Below are positions 1-10,195 of a stretch of 35,926 nucleotides of DNA, piece after piece (position 1 is the stretch's first letter; each line of letters starts with the position of its first letter). The notes beneath the pieces were generated by a model, which did no database searches, was not told the DNA's origin, and was given only the letters and a program-made list of their open reading frames with translations. Where the stretch lies: the NCBI GenBank assembly GCA_000697455.1, contig JNET01031279.1:1-35926 (forward strand), given 5' to 3'. The DNA comes from Basidiobolus heterosporus B8920 (lineage: Eukaryota > Basidiobolomycota > Basidiobolomycetes > Basidiobolales > Basidiobolaceae). The translations under genes were made by a program, and so were the position numbers.

Positions 1-1133
1 CGGAGGAGGCGGTGGTGGTGGAGCACCTCCAGAGGATGTAACTGGTGGTGGTGGTGGAGCTTGTTGGCGAGAAGCCGGAGAAGCCCCAGCCTCTGGGCCA
101 CCACGAGCTTGAACGTAATCAAAGATGAATTTCTGAGTATCTTTATCTTGTAGTTGTTCCTTAGTGACACCCAATCGGCCAAGTTTATCGAATAGCTTCA
201 GCCATTCTGGATCGATATTTTCCGTCTAAGATGCCAGTAAATAAAGTAAGTTAAATAAATGAACCTAGACAAGTTCCGAATTTTCATTCTCTATACTTAC
301 ACTGAATCCAGTCTCAGGATCGAACCCGATATGGCCAACGTGTCGAAAGTCTGACGGTCCACTAATCATAGATTTGTCTAACTTTCCTCGGATTTTTTTA
401 CCACTAGCACGAGATTGTGTAAAGAAGAGCCCAGATTTCGAAGGTTTCGCGGGACTTTCCCGTACGGTGCTGGATTCTAAACGTTCAACAAGAGTAAGAG
501 ACGAGAAGAGTTTTTCACCAATCTTCAAGTAAAAGACACATACTTTTGAGCTGAGAACCTTCCTCTCGTTTGGTCACCTTGTTGTAGAAAGCGTGAGCTT
601 CTTCTTTGTTAGCGAAGGCGAAGGCAGCCAAACAATTCTAGCAAGAGAAGAAAGTTCAGAATTTCCTCAGAAGCCTACTCCTTTGAAAACACTACCTCTA
701 AGGCAAAAACATGGAATGCTGAACGCTCTTCTATGTATTGAAAGCCCACATACAACTCTTGTTCCCAAAGGATTCCTTTGTTTCCCTATGGCAGTAAAAT
801 GGTTATCCTCAAGGAAGGGTTGTGGAGATCAGTCCGGGAAATTGCTTACCTGAAGATCTATGATGCGAAAGAAATATGAATTCGAGGCGGCCTTATCATT
901 GACTAGAGCTAGAGCACCCACAATGCCGGTGAATTTCCACGCATTTGGGTCCGGATAGGCTATATAAAGTTTAGCAGCGGTAGCGATGCAGATTTTCTAA
1001 TCAAATAACAACAACGTAAGACTCAAAAGCAGACAAACAGTTTGAGCAAGCAAGAAACTACGTTTTGTGGAGCTGACAAAGCATTTTTGACTTTGACCTT
1101 GTCGTCAGAATTTAGCGAAGGAGTTAGAGACAT
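1..1133 (-). CDS. LAS17: WASP/Las17-like Arp2/3 activator, 3' end missing
   Basis: Nucleation-promoting factor that activates the Arp2/3 complex at cortical actin patches. Exons on the minus strand: 1133-1062, 996-850, 785-696, 637-544, 476-301, 225-<1; all junctions are GT..AG and keep frame. Residues 1-134 form a WH1 domain, with conserved KLYIAYPD, FTGIVGALALV and LWEQELY. Residues 172-185 are a CRIB motif, ISGPSDFRHVGHIG, followed by the acidic/hydrophobic stretch normally engaged in autoinhibition. A polyproline tract (runs of 5-6 Pro) begins near the window edge, so the WH2 and acidic C-terminus lie outside. The start at 1133 gives the short leader typical of WH1 proteins. The family is certain; yeast Las17 lacks the CRIB, so this is the ancestral WASP layout. 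A Rho-type GTPase (Cdc42/Rac) partner is inferred from the CRIB motif. Confidence 0.95.
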
Positions 1134-1637
1134 GAAGTTCAGACAGGTCCACGGTCAAATGGTTTATAACTCAAGATACACATCAAGCTGAGGGTGATCA
1201 CGGTTATATCTAACATCGTAGTATTACCATATTTGTGAATATCTTACGTGAATCGACCCGAACGAATGAAATGACACTGAAATATTACGCACGTTTCAAA
1301 CGAATGATTTCAGTATATTTAGATTCCACAGCAATATAATAAATATAAATAAAGCATTGACTTCTTGGCGTTTGCTTTTGGTGTGGCACGCTAGAATGAG
1401 TTTGGAAGTGTAGTAGTGGAAAGCGTAAACCGGAAAGCGTAAACCGGAAAGCGTAAACCACATGGCATGGAATACTGAATAAGAAAAAGGTCAGACGCAG
1501 CAGAGAAACCAAAGAAATGGCCAGGATTACGTTGCTTTATATGTCCAAACTTATGTTGATACACTCGAATTTTTACATGGATTTTTATGTAATGATGAAA
1601 GAGTGAAGAGAGTTCAAAAATCAATACAAGGAGGAGA
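1134..1637. other. intergenic region with WASP promoter
   Basis: 504 bp between the WASP start and the SF3A3 stop, both on the minus strand, so it holds the SF3A3 3' end and the WASP promoter. Contains a 14-bp triplicate repeat (listed separately). Short open frames overlapping the repeat show no family resemblance. No convincing TATA element seen. Confidence 0.6.
1418..1459. repeat. 14-bp tandem repeat, 3 perfect copies
   Basis: Unit GGAAAGCGTAAACC repeated three times without mismatch in the WASP upstream region. Perfect identity suggests recent expansion. Confidence 0.95.
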
Positions 1638-3607
1638 TCAAATGAGTCCTTGTCTTTTGAGATCTTCGTATGTTTTTCGATTGAATACGTTTCCGTCGGC
1701 ATCTTCGAATTCTTCCATCACCTCGGATCTAAAATCTTCTGTCTTGTTGCTGACCTTCAGTCTGTCCCAAACTATAAAAGAGAAATGAAAAGTTAGCCAA
1801 AATAACCAAAAAGGCTAGCGATGAAGCCGAAACTTACGAGCATAGGCATCTTCAATAAGTGTGATATCGTGGAAGTGTCTTGTGTTTGGTATACCAAGGC
1901 AACGCATACCATGAGCATGTCTCCATTCCTAGTATGAAGTAGGTTAACAACCACATGTACATGATGCGGTGTAATCACTTGATTTATTACCTGGAAATGT
2001 CGATCGAAAGCCTTTCTGCCCATGTAAACATAATTACCACAAATCTCACACGTGTATTCTACTCCAAGTCCATGTAGCTTGTAGAGCCAGTAGGGAATGG
2101 GTTTGCCATCCCAACCCAGTGGGAGTTTTAGAGGATTGTAGATTCTCTCTTCATCCTCCGAGTCTGACTCTTCAACTTCGACTTCTTCAGCCTCAAGCTC
2201 CAGCTACATATACACAAAAAACATTAGGGGACGGCTCGATAACGAAGTCACATAAGATAAGGCTGAGACGGTGCTTACGTTTCTTTCCTTGTCTGTCAAA
2301 GTTTGTTTACGCTCTACATTTGCTTTGGTATCCTCTCTCTCTTCACCTAGTACTTCGGCAAGTTTTACTATGATTGCCTCAGTTTGAGCAATTGATTTCT
2401 CTCGGTCTTCTTTGTGCTTTTCCTCGCGCTTTTGAGCCATTTCTATCTCCTTAGGATCTACAACTCCTCCGTTGTTTAACAGATTCTTCGCTGCTTTCAT
2501 GTGCTTTCGACTCTTTAAATGAGCTTCGTAGACTGTGTTTTTGGAATACTGCTTTTTACCTGGGATATAGATGGCTTATGTCAGAATGGTTTTTGCTCCG
2601 GATTACTATGAAATGGAACTTACAAGCAGGGCAAAACAACTCTTTCTTTGTTGACTCATCATCCATATTCTGTGGTCTTTCCCATCCTGGGTAGGTACCC
2701 TTCTCCCATTGTACGTTCATATCCTCCAAAGCCTTACGTTTAACTTGGCTAACGTCTTTCAAGGGTTTAACGCGGCTGATGAAATCCTCCAGATAATGTT
2801 GCAAAGATTCGATATATCTATTGTTGGGTTGGGTTGAATTAGGATGGTCTCAGTGTCAATTAGTGAGATAAAACGCTTACTTTCTATACTCCAAGTTCTT
2901 GGCTTGTTTTGGGATGTTTGCAAAGTTATCGAATTCACTGAGATAGGTCAGATAATTGAGTTTCTTGATATTCTTAAGATTCACATATTGGTCGTGAAGT
3001 GAATGCAAATCAAGGTATTTTCCGAACCCTTCTTCACCAGAGAAAATTCTATCCAGACCTGTGGAAATGTAGGGCATTAATACGAGGGATGTACAAAAAG
3101 GTGCAGACCACATTTAAATACCATCATCTTCCTCAACATATTCTTGTTGCATAAACTCAAGCTCCAAAGGCTCAACAACCTCGTTGGGGTATCTTCTATG
3201 ATAATCTTTGATGTCTTTCAGACGTTGGTAGAACTCGCTAAATTCTGAAGTTCCAGAGATCTTTTCTATTTCATTGGCTCTTGCCCTAAATTGATACCGC
3301 GTCAACCAAGGGAAGTTCCATCAAAAACAAACATGACAAAGCCTACCCGTCTTTATCTTCATAGAGTTTCAATAAATTTTGACTTTTTGAGGTGATCGAA
3401 TCGACATACTCGTTGACTTTGTGATCTCTTGCCAATTTGGCACGATGCTGTTACGATAAGAGAGGAGTTGAGTATGAATTTAGAGGATGACTGAGAATGA
3501 GTACTGAATACCGTAGTGGTCTCGGCTAGGAACTGATCTACGATAGCCTGTTCCAAACGCTCGATTTCTTCGTGTGTTCTACGCTGCTTTTCTAAAACGT
3601 TGTCCAT
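1638..3607 (-). CDS. SF3A3: Splicing factor 3A subunit 3 (SF3a60/Prp9)
   Basis: Subunit of the SF3a complex of U2 snRNP, required for prespliceosome assembly in the nucleus. Nine exons: 3607-3512, 3447-3347, 3285-3122, 3058-2881, 2817-2624, 2559-2279, 2203-1991, 1928-1838, 1771-1638; the product is 483 aa, close to the usual ~500. The N-terminal helix ([17 protein letters not shown]), the [18 protein letters not shown] region and KYLDLH...YLTYLSEFD are family hallmarks. A central C2H2 finger (CPAC, then HLKSRKH) spans the exon 5/6 junction. The C-terminal matrin-type finger reads [19 protein letters not shown] and ends in [14 protein letters not shown]. The protein terminates in [12 protein letters not shown], the near-invariant family ending. 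Introns are 60-75 nt. Downstream of the WASP promoter and divergent from the LPMO-like gene. Confidence 0.97.
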
Positions 3608-4010
3608 TCTTCGTTTAGGTGAAAACTGGTATCAATACTCTAATAATATTTACTCATGATTTTCACTCTACAACGGAAAAAAAAAGTCTTTCTTGGTTAA
3701 ATATTAGATGATTAAATCTCAACCAACCTAATTGAAAATCGAGTTTACTTAAACCGATCATCATGAAAGTCACTAAATCTGACCAGTTCAATGATTGTTC
3801 AAGATCTTGAAAATTCGTATTGTGAGGATGATAAAGAGAATTCTCAGGTTGACTACGACAAATCTGACAATCTCAATGATGTTTGGTGTTGCCACATTAT
3901 GGTATTATCGCATTAAAATAGGACAATATGAAATTATTCCCCAAACCAATCGACTCTGATAGATACTTAAGCTAGAATAGTCACACACCCAGAGTAAGCA
4001 AGAAATCAAC
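3608..4010. promoter_or_regulatory. divergent intergenic region SF3A3 / LPMO-like
   Basis: 403 bp between two divergently transcribed genes, so it must carry both promoters. AT-rich, with an A-run just upstream of the SF3A3 start. I see no unambiguous TATA box or repeat. Confidence 0.55.
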
Positions 4011-4728
4011 ATGTTGACTATCAGATCGATCCTCTCGAATTTTCTTGGGCTTACGCTTCTTTTGCGCTTGACCACCGCGCATATGGAGTTGAAATACCCA
4101 TACCCCCGTGGCTCGGTATGGAGTCCGCACTACAGCAAAAACGATCCAGACTTTGATGTCCCTTCACCATTGGATGAGACGAGGGTAAATATCGCGCGAG
4201 ATGGACCTTGCTCAGCCATTACTTACACATGATCATTGCTAATTCAATTTTCCATAGAGCTACCCATGTCAAGGTAAACCAAAAGGGCCCAGTCAAGCGA
4301 GTTTTGAGGCTGGAGAGATTATTCCGGTAGAATTGGTGGGTCCCAATACGCATATGGGTGGGCATTGCCAATTCGCCGTATCTTACGATGGGGAGACATT
4401 TGTGGTTATAAAGGATATCATGAAAGAATGTATGACAGTTACAGGCAATAACATTCCAGTCAAGCTCCCAGAAGACTTGGACGAGGGAGATGCTATCCTT
4501 GCATGGTCTTGGATCAATGCACAAGCAAACCGAGAATACTACATGAATTGTGTAGACATCACCATCTCGAAAGGAGCAAAAGGTGGAGTCACCACCGGGC
4601 CCCAGCTCTTGGTTGCTAATCTCCCGGGGTACCCAACTGTTGAAGAGTTCTATTATCCATGGCTTGATGACGGACAAAAGCTATTCGATAGTAGGCCGAT
4701 TGTTAGTATTTCAAAGGCAACGTCATAG
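4011..4728 (+). CDS. Secreted LPMO-like copper protein (AA11/X325-like)
   Basis: Two exons, 4011-4184 and 4258-4728, giving 214 aa. Residues 1-23 are a hydrophobic signal peptide; predicted cleavage after TTA exposes an N-terminal His (HMELKYPYPRGS), as required for the histidine brace of lytic polysaccharide monooxygenases. A second His candidate lies in HMGGHCQFAVSYD, and the Tyr-rich NREYYMNC could supply the axial residue. Cysteines PCQG, GHCQ and MNC are spaced for disulfides. TGPQLLVANLPGYP is shared with fungal small secreted LPMO-like proteins. No carbohydrate-binding module or linker follows. Expected role is oxidative attack on chitin/glucan or, if X325/Bim1-like, copper handling at the cell surface; I cannot separate these by eye. 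No GPI signal is seen. Confidence 0.8.
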
Positions 4729-5068
4729 ACATAGAGAGAAGCAATATCCACCACCTAAAATGGTGATGTAGAGGACAACTACGAGTTGACATTTAGTAGC
4801 TTAGATAGTTAAGAGATTTCCCTTTACGAACCTTGATCAACCCCATACCTCTGAATATAGAGTTTAGCCTATTAAGCGCCAATAAATGAAGGCCCGATAC
4901 TGTGAACACCACATAAATAAACAAGTAATGCATGCGATACATACTCTCCAGACACCTCTGTAAACCATAATTCCATCCGACATATCAGGATCCACCATGG
5001 ATTTTCCTCCAATCACTTGCATATTCCCGAGGCTAGCAACTCAGCCATTGCAACAGCAATAATACTGC

Positions 5069-5100
5069 ATTCGTACTCTATTCGTACTGTATTCGTGAAT
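5069..5100. repeat. 11-bp tandem repeat, about 3 copies
   Basis: ATTCGTACTCT, ATTCGTACTGT, ATTCGTGAAT in tandem; the last unit is degenerate. Intergenic. Confidence 0.85.
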
Positions 5101-5602
5101 ATAGGTCTCTTTTAGAATGTCGGAAGAATCCAAAATAGAAAATAGACCAAACATAAAATCTGAATAGATATCCGATTTGCTAGTCTCTAGCTTCCATATA
5201 CCCTCAGATACCCTTTCAACTCTAATACCCCTCAGATACCAACTGGCAGTCTAGCTCTTCAGAATTTAGGCGGCTGGCTTTCAGGAAGCTTAGCATAGTT
5301 TACGAGCTGGGATAGGTTCTTTTGGTATTTAAGCGCAATGGTAAATGAAAATTGTATCTGGAAATAGTGACCCAATGGGATGAATAGGTAAATTTGGAAA
5401 GCGACGATGCCGAGATAATCCCCAAGTTGGGTTGATGCTTTTGCCACACTACTGCTTGACCAATGATCCGGGATTCGTTACCTACTTGGATACTCCGTAG
5501 CCCAAATATATTCACCAGACTAAAAAATGCAGTTGTGGGAAAGATTGCCGGTAGAATTTGGTAGTTTTCTCTCGAGGACTAATAAATCAAGTCGTGTGGA
5601 AG

Positions 5603-5610
5603 TATATAAA
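5603..5610 (+). promoter_or_regulatory. TATA box of the Ato-family gene
   Basis: TATATAAA 51 bp upstream of the ATG at 5662. Its position makes that ATG the likely start and argues against the longer in-frame start at 5527, which would put the TATA box inside the coding region. Confidence 0.6.
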
Positions 5611-5661
5611 GCCTTCCCAGGTGAGAGATACTGCCAACAAATCTCAGAATCATATTTACTC

Positions 5662-6382
5662 ATGTCGGAATATAGACCTCGACCGATTGCAAATCCCGCT
5701 CCTCTAGGACTTTGCGGATTTGCCTTGACTACTTTCGTACTCTCCTTGGTCAACACAGGAATTGGGACCAATGTCTCGAATATTGTCTGTGGTCTTGCTT
5801 TCTTTTACGGTGGCTGCGTACAGGTAATTCGACGACTTTGCTGGAGAATATTCAAGTCGGTCTTTACTAACGATTGTCTTTAGATATGTGCTGGTATGTG
5901 GGAGTTTAGATGCGGAAATCTTATTGGGGCCACTGCCTTTTCATCGTACGGTGGATTCTGGGTTTCATTTGCCGCCACCCTTACTCCCGCCTTTAAAATC
6001 GAAGAGGCTTATAAAGATGAGTTCAACGTAGCTATGGGCTACTACCTTCTTGGTTGGATGATCTTTACAATGATCATGATGTTCGGTTCTCTCAGGGGTG
6101 TTATTACTATGTTTTTGTTGTTCTTCTTCTTGTTTATTACCTTCCTTCTTCTGACCATCGGCTCCTTCGCCAATGCACCTGAATGCAACAAGGCCGCTGG
6201 TTGGTTTGGGTTTATCACCGCTTTAATTGCTTGGTATAATGCAGCTTCTGGTAAGTCACACAGCATATGTTAACCACTGTTTGAAGATCTTATACTAACA
6301 GAACCGTTTAACAGTTATCATCACCAAAGAATCATCTTACGTTACCCTACCTGTTGGACAAATGAAGATTCCCCATGTATAA
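5662..6382 (+). CDS. Ato/GPR1/FUN34/YaaH family acetate transporter
   Basis: Plasma-membrane protein of the acetate uptake transporter family (SatP, Ato2, Ady2). Three exons, 5662-5823, 5884-6250 and 6315-6382, encode 198 aa, a normal size. The signature NPAPLGL is at residues 11-17, followed by six hydrophobic segments; YGGFW in TM3 and GMWEF are family motifs. An upstream in-frame ATG at 5527 would add 45 residues, but a TATA box lies between the two, so I chose the short form. The C-terminal tail after TM6 is short (about 20 residues). AATAAA follows at about 6452. Substrate inferred from the family: acetate or other short monocarboxylates. Confidence 0.9.
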
Positions 6383-6978
6383 AGTCCCCAAACAAGCTCC
6401 TACCTATATAATACCTTCAGCATCTCTCATATTAATCTTTGCTCTTTATCGAGCCAATAAACCGTTCCTAATTCATAGAGAATCTCTCTTGTTCCATTTA
6501 TGTAGATGGACTTTTGCCATGTACGTGTGAAGTAGGTGTAGAGGAGGTAATTTACCGATCGGATGGATGGATGGAAATAGGTAGTGGCTGATTGTGGACC
6601 AACTGAGCCGTATAAGTGCAGTGCCTGAAACGTATATATTGGTTGGTATTTCAAATCATACCAAGTAGAATTACATTACAGGTACTATATTTTAGGATAA
6701 TCTATTTGCAGAGAGCGGTACTCCACAAGTTCCAGCTATTTTAGTGAACACACAAATTTCTTTGAATACCAGTTGTAAACAATGTGGTTGACTGAATAAT
6801 TTTCTTTCTAACATAATATGTGGTTTGATCAGTTGTCATTTATACCGTGACTTGGACATTACAAATCTTAGTGATTGAAAAGGTATCCATTAGTGAATAG
6901 CGTTAGGTGTTGTATATGATAGACAACACAAAGATGTATTTAATGTTTATGCCTAGGTGTGTGCAAATCAGTATGTAT
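6383..6978. other. convergent intergenic region
   Basis: 596 bp between the 3' ends of the Ato-family gene and the NDUFA7-like gene. Contains a likely polyadenylation signal (CCAATAAA near 6450) for the plus-strand gene. Nothing else recognised. Confidence 0.6.
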
Positions 6979-7622
6979 TTAGTTGACGTAGTACATTGGG
7001 AAGTAAGTATTCTCCGGAGGAGGTGGAGCATCACTGGAGCCCTTGAATTTATAGCGATGGCCAGGTGGAGTGGGGGGAAGCTGATGAGAGGTAACAAGAG
7101 GAGATTGGCTCACTGCTTCAGTAAGTGAAGTGATTTGGGCAACTGGTGCGGTTTCTCCACTAGCAAGACTAATTCAAGTCGAGTTGAGTACCAGGATTCA
7201 TAGGATTTTCCAAACATAAATGTAAAACTAACCTCTCTTGCTTAGGTGCGACTAACAATTTAGCAAGATCTTCTTGAGTATAGGTGTGGGTACGAGGATA
7301 GTTACGACGAACATCACGGTTGAAGTAATAATTGTGATGGATATTGGTAACCTCAGTTGGAGCCTTGGAGTAAGCTGGCTGAGAACTAAAATAAACCAAC
7401 TAGGTAAGTTTTCACGCACAAAACTGAGAGTATCTACACTTTAATACCCAGGAGAAGGAATACGGTATTTTCCTGGAGTCAACATGGACTCAGAAAACTC
7501 GGGATTCTAAAAAGAAAAAAGAATCAACACTTCAATTTCTTCGCGCAAGGAGAAATTCCTCCAAATGGAGTATAACCTACCACCCATAAGAGTCTACCTA
7601 TTTTCTTCCAGAAAGAGGACAT
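6979..7622 (-). CDS. NDUFA7: NADH:ubiquinone oxidoreductase subunit, NDUFA7/B14.5a-like
   Basis: Accessory subunit of mitochondrial complex I. Four exons, 7622-7581, 7506-7448, 7385-7233 and 7168-6979, encode 147 aa. The core HHNYYFNRDVRRNYP matches the NYY-x-RD-x-RR signature of the NDUFA7 family (fungal 21.3-kDa subunit). The N-terminus MSSFWKKIGRLLWV is basic and amphipathic, fitting mitochondrial import. The C-terminus is Pro-rich (PPTPPGHRYKF, APPPPE) and longer than in the ~113-aa animal protein. Junctions all keep frame. Identification rests mainly on one motif and the overall composition, so it is probable rather than certain. Confidence 0.7.
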
Positions 7623-8174
7623 GATTGTGCTTCAATAACGGCTTAACGAGGTAAACAGAATAACGTAAGTCAAACAGAACAATCGGAAAATTCAATGCCT
7701 CTGCTACAACCTATACTACTCTACGAGAAATTTCGTTGGGGCCCCAGGAAATCAAGACCTCTATGGGGTTGAATAGTTGATTTGAATTAGTTCACCTATC
7801 GCGTGATCTGCTAGATTTTGCTCAAGTTAAACAATATAAAAAACGATGTGTATAATCTTAGTTTACCACCAAGATATTGTTTAAACACTTTTGTGACTAA
7901 CGCTTCAATTGTAGTTCAACCAAAGGTTAGAGACTAGTATCGAGAAAGATTAAAGATACATCAGCTCACTTCAAGGACAACCAAGCCTCTTTTATCATTT
8001 CTGACATGTTTATTTGACAAATCAAATTAATAATTGTAGCATGGTTTCAAATGGACCATATTGTTTAATCATACAAATATTATGTTACATCACGAACCAA
8101 GTTCATATATACATAGGGTAGTCGTATTATTCACATAAATCTTCTGTACTGAAAAGAGGATATCGAAGCCAAAT
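7623..8174. other. intergenic region
   Basis: 552 bp between the NDUFA7-like start and the first small tandem paralogue's stop (both minus strand). AT-rich; contains the NDUFA7-like promoter. No open frame or repeat of note. Confidence 0.5.
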
Positions 8175-8510
8175 CTATACGGACGGGACGAAGTCTTGAG
8201 AAGCTAAACGGAGTTTTCCTCCTCGCTCAAGAAGCCCAGAGAGCCTTGCCAATTCAAGATCAAGCTCTTGTTTAGAGTTTAATTGAACATCTTGTTCATG
8301 ATAACGAGATTTATGGCTGCTTTCAAAAAAGTACTCCAACTCATCAATACTAGGCCCTTCTTCTAAATCGGATGATGTCGTAGTGCTACTGAAGCTGCTT
8401 CTATCAGAGGTAGAGAGGGAGGAGTAGTCTGAAAAATCCCGGTAAACTAGATGCTGCTTCTTGGTGTTCTTGCGTGTTTTGAGTTGAGAAAAAACTTTGG
8501 TAATATGCAT
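8175..8510 (-). CDS. Small protein of unknown tandem family, copy A
   Basis: Single-exon 111-aa protein that I do not recognise. Basic N-terminus (MHITKVFSQLKTRK), then a Ser/Thr-rich low-complexity middle (residues ~27-48), an acidic stretch (DLEEGPSIDELE), then the block shared with two neighbouring genes: SRYHEQDVQL, QELDLELARLSGLLER and a terminal SQDFVPSV. The QELDLELARL segment is predicted as an amphipathic helix. No transmembrane segment or signal peptide. First of three head-to-tail paralogues on the minus strand; the shared block makes it very likely a real gene although it is short. Confidence 0.75.
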   Translation of the reverse strand: MHITKVFSQLKTRKNTKKQHLVYRDFSDYSSLSTSDRSSFSSTTTSSDLEEGPSIDELEYFFESSHKSRYHEQDVQLNSKQELDLELARLSGLLERGGKLRLASQDFVPSV

Positions 8511-9059
8511 TTTGGAATGAAGATGGGTTTGTATGGCCTACTATCGCCGGTTGAAGGGGCTTTAAGTATGGAGTAAGGATTGGGGTGATGAAGAAATAAT
8601 TGAGGTCACCTACTAATGCGATCAGTGAAAAGAGGCTTGTGAGGTCGTATCACTCATAGTGTAACACCACTAAGTATGTTCACGGGAGGGCACCATTGTT
8701 CCGGTACCTTTCTTGATAGGATCCGTGAAACGTGAATCAATGAACGACACAAAGACTCTTGTTAATGACAAGAAAAACCCTCCTTATACCGAATCAATGT
8801 AGAGTAGTCTAGAATCAACAAAGGTTCATGTATTCGTTGATTCTAGAGCTGACAGAAGATCGCAATCAAGTATGATTATCGAATTTGATGTTTGCTAGTT
8901 TGTTACTTAATTTATTGCCTAACTTGAACGAGTCATTATGGAATTGCTATGTTCCTAAGATTCGTTTAGATAAGGCCAGCATAATCATATGTACAACATG
9001 CCCTGCTTTGATCTATTTACATTGATTATTGATAAACGTTTCAACCAGATGTGTGCTGT
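8511..9059. other. intergenic region between tandem copies A and B
   Basis: 549 bp holding the promoter of copy A and the 3' flank of copy B. A TTAAAG-type element lies near 8557, 47 bp upstream of the copy A start. No trace of a further paralogue. Confidence 0.5.
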
Positions 9060-9392
9060 TTATACTACTGGAATGTACTCTTGGGAGGTCAGACGACGTT
9101 TTTCACTTCTTTCTAGAAGACCGGTGATTCTTGCCAACTCGAGATCGAGCTCTTGCTCTACACTCAGATGGACATCTTGTTTGGAGTAACGGCTTCGGTT
9201 GGTACTTTGGAGAATATGCTCTAGCTCGTGGATATCTAGCGTCTTCTCTGGCTCAAATGATTGGATAGAGTGGCCGCTCAGAGTGGAGGTGTCCAGGGTT
9301 GAGATCGTATTATGATCAGAGGAATATTTACTCATCGATTGTTTCTTGGCTCTTTGGAACTTGAGGTTCATGAATAAGTTGAACTTTGCCAT
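9060..9392 (-). CDS. Small protein of unknown tandem family, copy B
   Basis: Single-exon 110-aa paralogue of the flanking small genes. I start it at the Met at 9392 (MAKFNLFMNLKFQRAKKQ) rather than the in-frame Met at 9434, because a TATAAA lies at 9456-9451 on this strand and because the shorter N-terminus aligns with copies A and C. Layout: basic N-terminus, Ser/Thr-rich middle (STLDTSTLSGHS), then DIHELEHIL, SRYSKQDVHL, QELDLELARITGLLER and SQEYIPVV. The last 55 residues are about half identical to copy A. Function unknown. Confidence 0.75.
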   Translation of the reverse strand: MAKFNLFMNLKFQRAKKQSMSKYSSDHNTISTLDTSTLSGHSIQSFEPEKTLDIHELEHILQSTNRSRYSKQDVHLSVEQELDLELARITGLLERSEKRRLTSQEYIPVV

Positions 9393-10195
9393 GTTGAAGG
9401 GTTGACGAAAGTGTGGATCTGATTCTCCATTCAACGACCATAGCGAGCGCTTTATACTCCAGGAATGGTATCCCGACCTTTGCTAGTTATGGATGTCCCC
9501 TAAAATCTTTCTTCCGATGAGGTTGCCAAATTTGGGATTATGGTTAATGGATAGAAAGTGTCACTCTCATTCAGGGTTGCGTGTTTCTACTGTAACATTG
9601 AGAGTAAACTCAATTTGCGGGTTCCAGTCGATGGTTAAGGAATACTATTGAATACAAATTCATTTTTACTATTATTAGCATGAAACCATCTTGACCCTAG
9701 CCGTGTCTCATTTTTAGATAAAGAGAGGTGTTAAATCTAGACGTCAGTGAGTTTTACGATCCAATAGACGGCAGTTGGTGGATAGGATGTTGTGGGGATG
9801 CTGTGGGCATGCTGTAAGCTTGTTGTGTAAGAGTTCTCACCGCCTAGAATGTTTCGGTTAAGCGGAGTTTGGTTGTACAAAGGGCCTAGCACAATACATT
9901 TTAACGAGCATCCCGGACGGGTCTAGGTATGGGATGAACTCCTGGATTAGCATTTGTTGTCAGTGCCCGTATCACCATTGGAGTGAGGTTTTGGTTCAAG
10001 TATTTAGTTTAGGTTTGTATGCTTACTAAAGCGACATGATATTTAACCGTTATGTTGATTTGGACGGATTTATTGAACTGAGACTCACAATTACATGGCT
10101 TGAATTATACGCATTAGGTGATGGTTATGTTATTTTGATAAATTACAGTTAATGTGATAGGGATATGGCTATTTACAACGGTGTGAGCACTCCAT
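9393..10195. other. intergenic region between tandem copies B and C
   Basis: 803 bp. Contains the copy B promoter at its left end and a G/T-rich degenerate repeat (GATGCTGTGGGCATGCTGT) around 9787-9825. No gene seen. Confidence 0.5.
9451..9456 (-). promoter_or_regulatory. TATA box of tandem copy B
   Basis: TATAAA on the minus strand, 58 bp upstream of the chosen ATG at 9392. Confidence 0.55.

Larger units (their letters stand above)
4729..5661. other. intergenic region
   Basis: 933 bp between the LPMO-like gene and the Ato-family gene. Holds an 11-bp degenerate triplicate repeat and several partial copies of CTCAGATACC around 5203-5240. Overlapping minus-strand open frames (5259-5515) lack family features. 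The distal end contains the Ato promoter. Confidence 0.55.

Noticed and set aside
4219-4677. 152-aa minus-strand open frame
   Set aside because: Antisense to exon 2 of the LPMO-like gene, whose motifs and splicing are clear.
5527-5661. N-terminal extension of the Ato-family protein from the ATG at 5527
   Set aside because: A TATATAAA at 5603 lies between this ATG and the one at 5662; the extension has no resemblance to family N-termini.
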